Assembly: GCA_036379935.1 (NCBI GenBank)
Contig: DASVFT010000101.1
Location: forward strand, 1 to 12,586
Length of the DNA stretch: 12,586 nt
Direction: 5' to 3'
Source of the DNA: JAOPZW01 sp036379935
GTDB taxonomy: Bacteria > Actinomycetota > Thermoleophilia > Solirubrobacterales > Solirubrobacteraceae
The notes below the pieces were generated by a model. The model saw nothing but the letters and a program-made list of their open reading frames with translations. It had not been told where the DNA came from and did not search any database. This document shows positions 12,476 through 12,586 of the stretch, one piece after another. Both the position numbers and the translations under genes were made by a program. Every line of letters begins with the position of its first letter. Position 1 is the stretch's first letter.

Positions 12476-12586
12476 CGCTTCCCCGCCTCGAAGCTCTTGG
12501 CGATCCCGATGCGATCGACCGTCGGCGGGTGGCTGGCGAGCAGGAAGGTCAGCCAGTCCGGGGGATCGGGATCGGCCACGTTGCGC
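12472..12586 (-). CDS. C-terminus of an M48 (Ste24/HtpX-like) metallopeptidase, cut by window edge
   Basis: Only the last 37 residues are visible. NVADPDPPDWLTFLLASHPP followed by TVDRIGIAKSFEAGKR matches the conserved end of M48 zinc peptidases, where the (S/T)HPPxxxRI segment closes the catalytic domain. These are membrane-linked proteases; the HExxH site lies outside the window. The tail-to-tail overlap with the DUF3467 gene is two stop codons sharing four bases. Confidence 0.8.
   Translation of the reverse strand, partial: RNVADPDPPDWLTFLLASHPPTVDRIGIAKSFEAGKR

Noticed and set aside
1..12586. CRISPR array, insertion sequence or prophage genes
   Set aside because: No regularly spaced repeats, transposase motifs or phage structural genes were seen on either strand.

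Overview
The window is high-GC DNA with actinobacterial features: heavy use of G/C third codon positions, GTG starts, and several start codons with no Shine-Dalgarno but a -10-like hexamer 7-10 bases upstream. The ectodomain family next to the ECF sigma gene, the Cys-type CcmE and the DUF3467 protein together make me think of Thermoleophilia/Solirubrobacterales. That placement is inference from memory, not a search result.

Region 1 (1-6751) holds two cytochrome c maturation clusters on the minus strand, separated by unrelated genes. The upstream cluster is ccmG-ccmH-ccdA (6751 down to 4981). Both junctions are TGATG one-base overlaps, so the three genes look translationally coupled; they cover thiol-disulfide delivery and apocytochrome reduction. 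The second cluster is ccmE-ccmF (1084 down to the left edge, ccmF cut), covering the heme chaperone and heme lyase. Between them lie a secreted GH15 glucodextranase/glucoamylase-type enzyme (minus), a divergent MFS exporter (plus) and a small zinc-ribbon protein (plus) that is divergent from ccmE. CcmE carries Cys rather than His as its heme-attachment residue, and Phe where the family normally has Tyr.

Region 2 (6774-6919) is a tRNA-Gly(CCC) gene with its own -10-like element and a perfect 12-bp terminator hairpin.

Region 3 (about 6920-10049) is a visibly less GC-rich accessory block. It holds an ECF sigma factor, an overlapping single-pass membrane protein (candidate anti-sigma/sensor), a small secreted Cys-rich protein broken by a one-base frameshift, and a secreted protein whose ectodomain resembles that of the membrane protein. 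It ends with a high-GC frameshifted remnant of what looks like the C-terminus of a ZIP-type metal permease. The sigma gene has a -35/-10 pair (GGTCACA, 16 bases, CGTC) just upstream that could be its own target promoter. This block is the best candidate for a little-described system: membrane-to-sigma signalling with secreted partners that share a CL...C ectodomain motif.

Region 4 (10050-12586) is housekeeping: rlmH and argS on the minus strand, joined by a 17-codon micro-ORF that overlaps both neighbours. A very compact bidirectional promoter region leads to a DUF3467 gene on the plus strand, which converges on the C-terminus of an M48 metallopeptidase; the two stop codons share one CTAG. 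ArgRS lacks the histidines of its HIGH motif. I saw no CRISPR array, insertion sequence, rRNA or replication origin.
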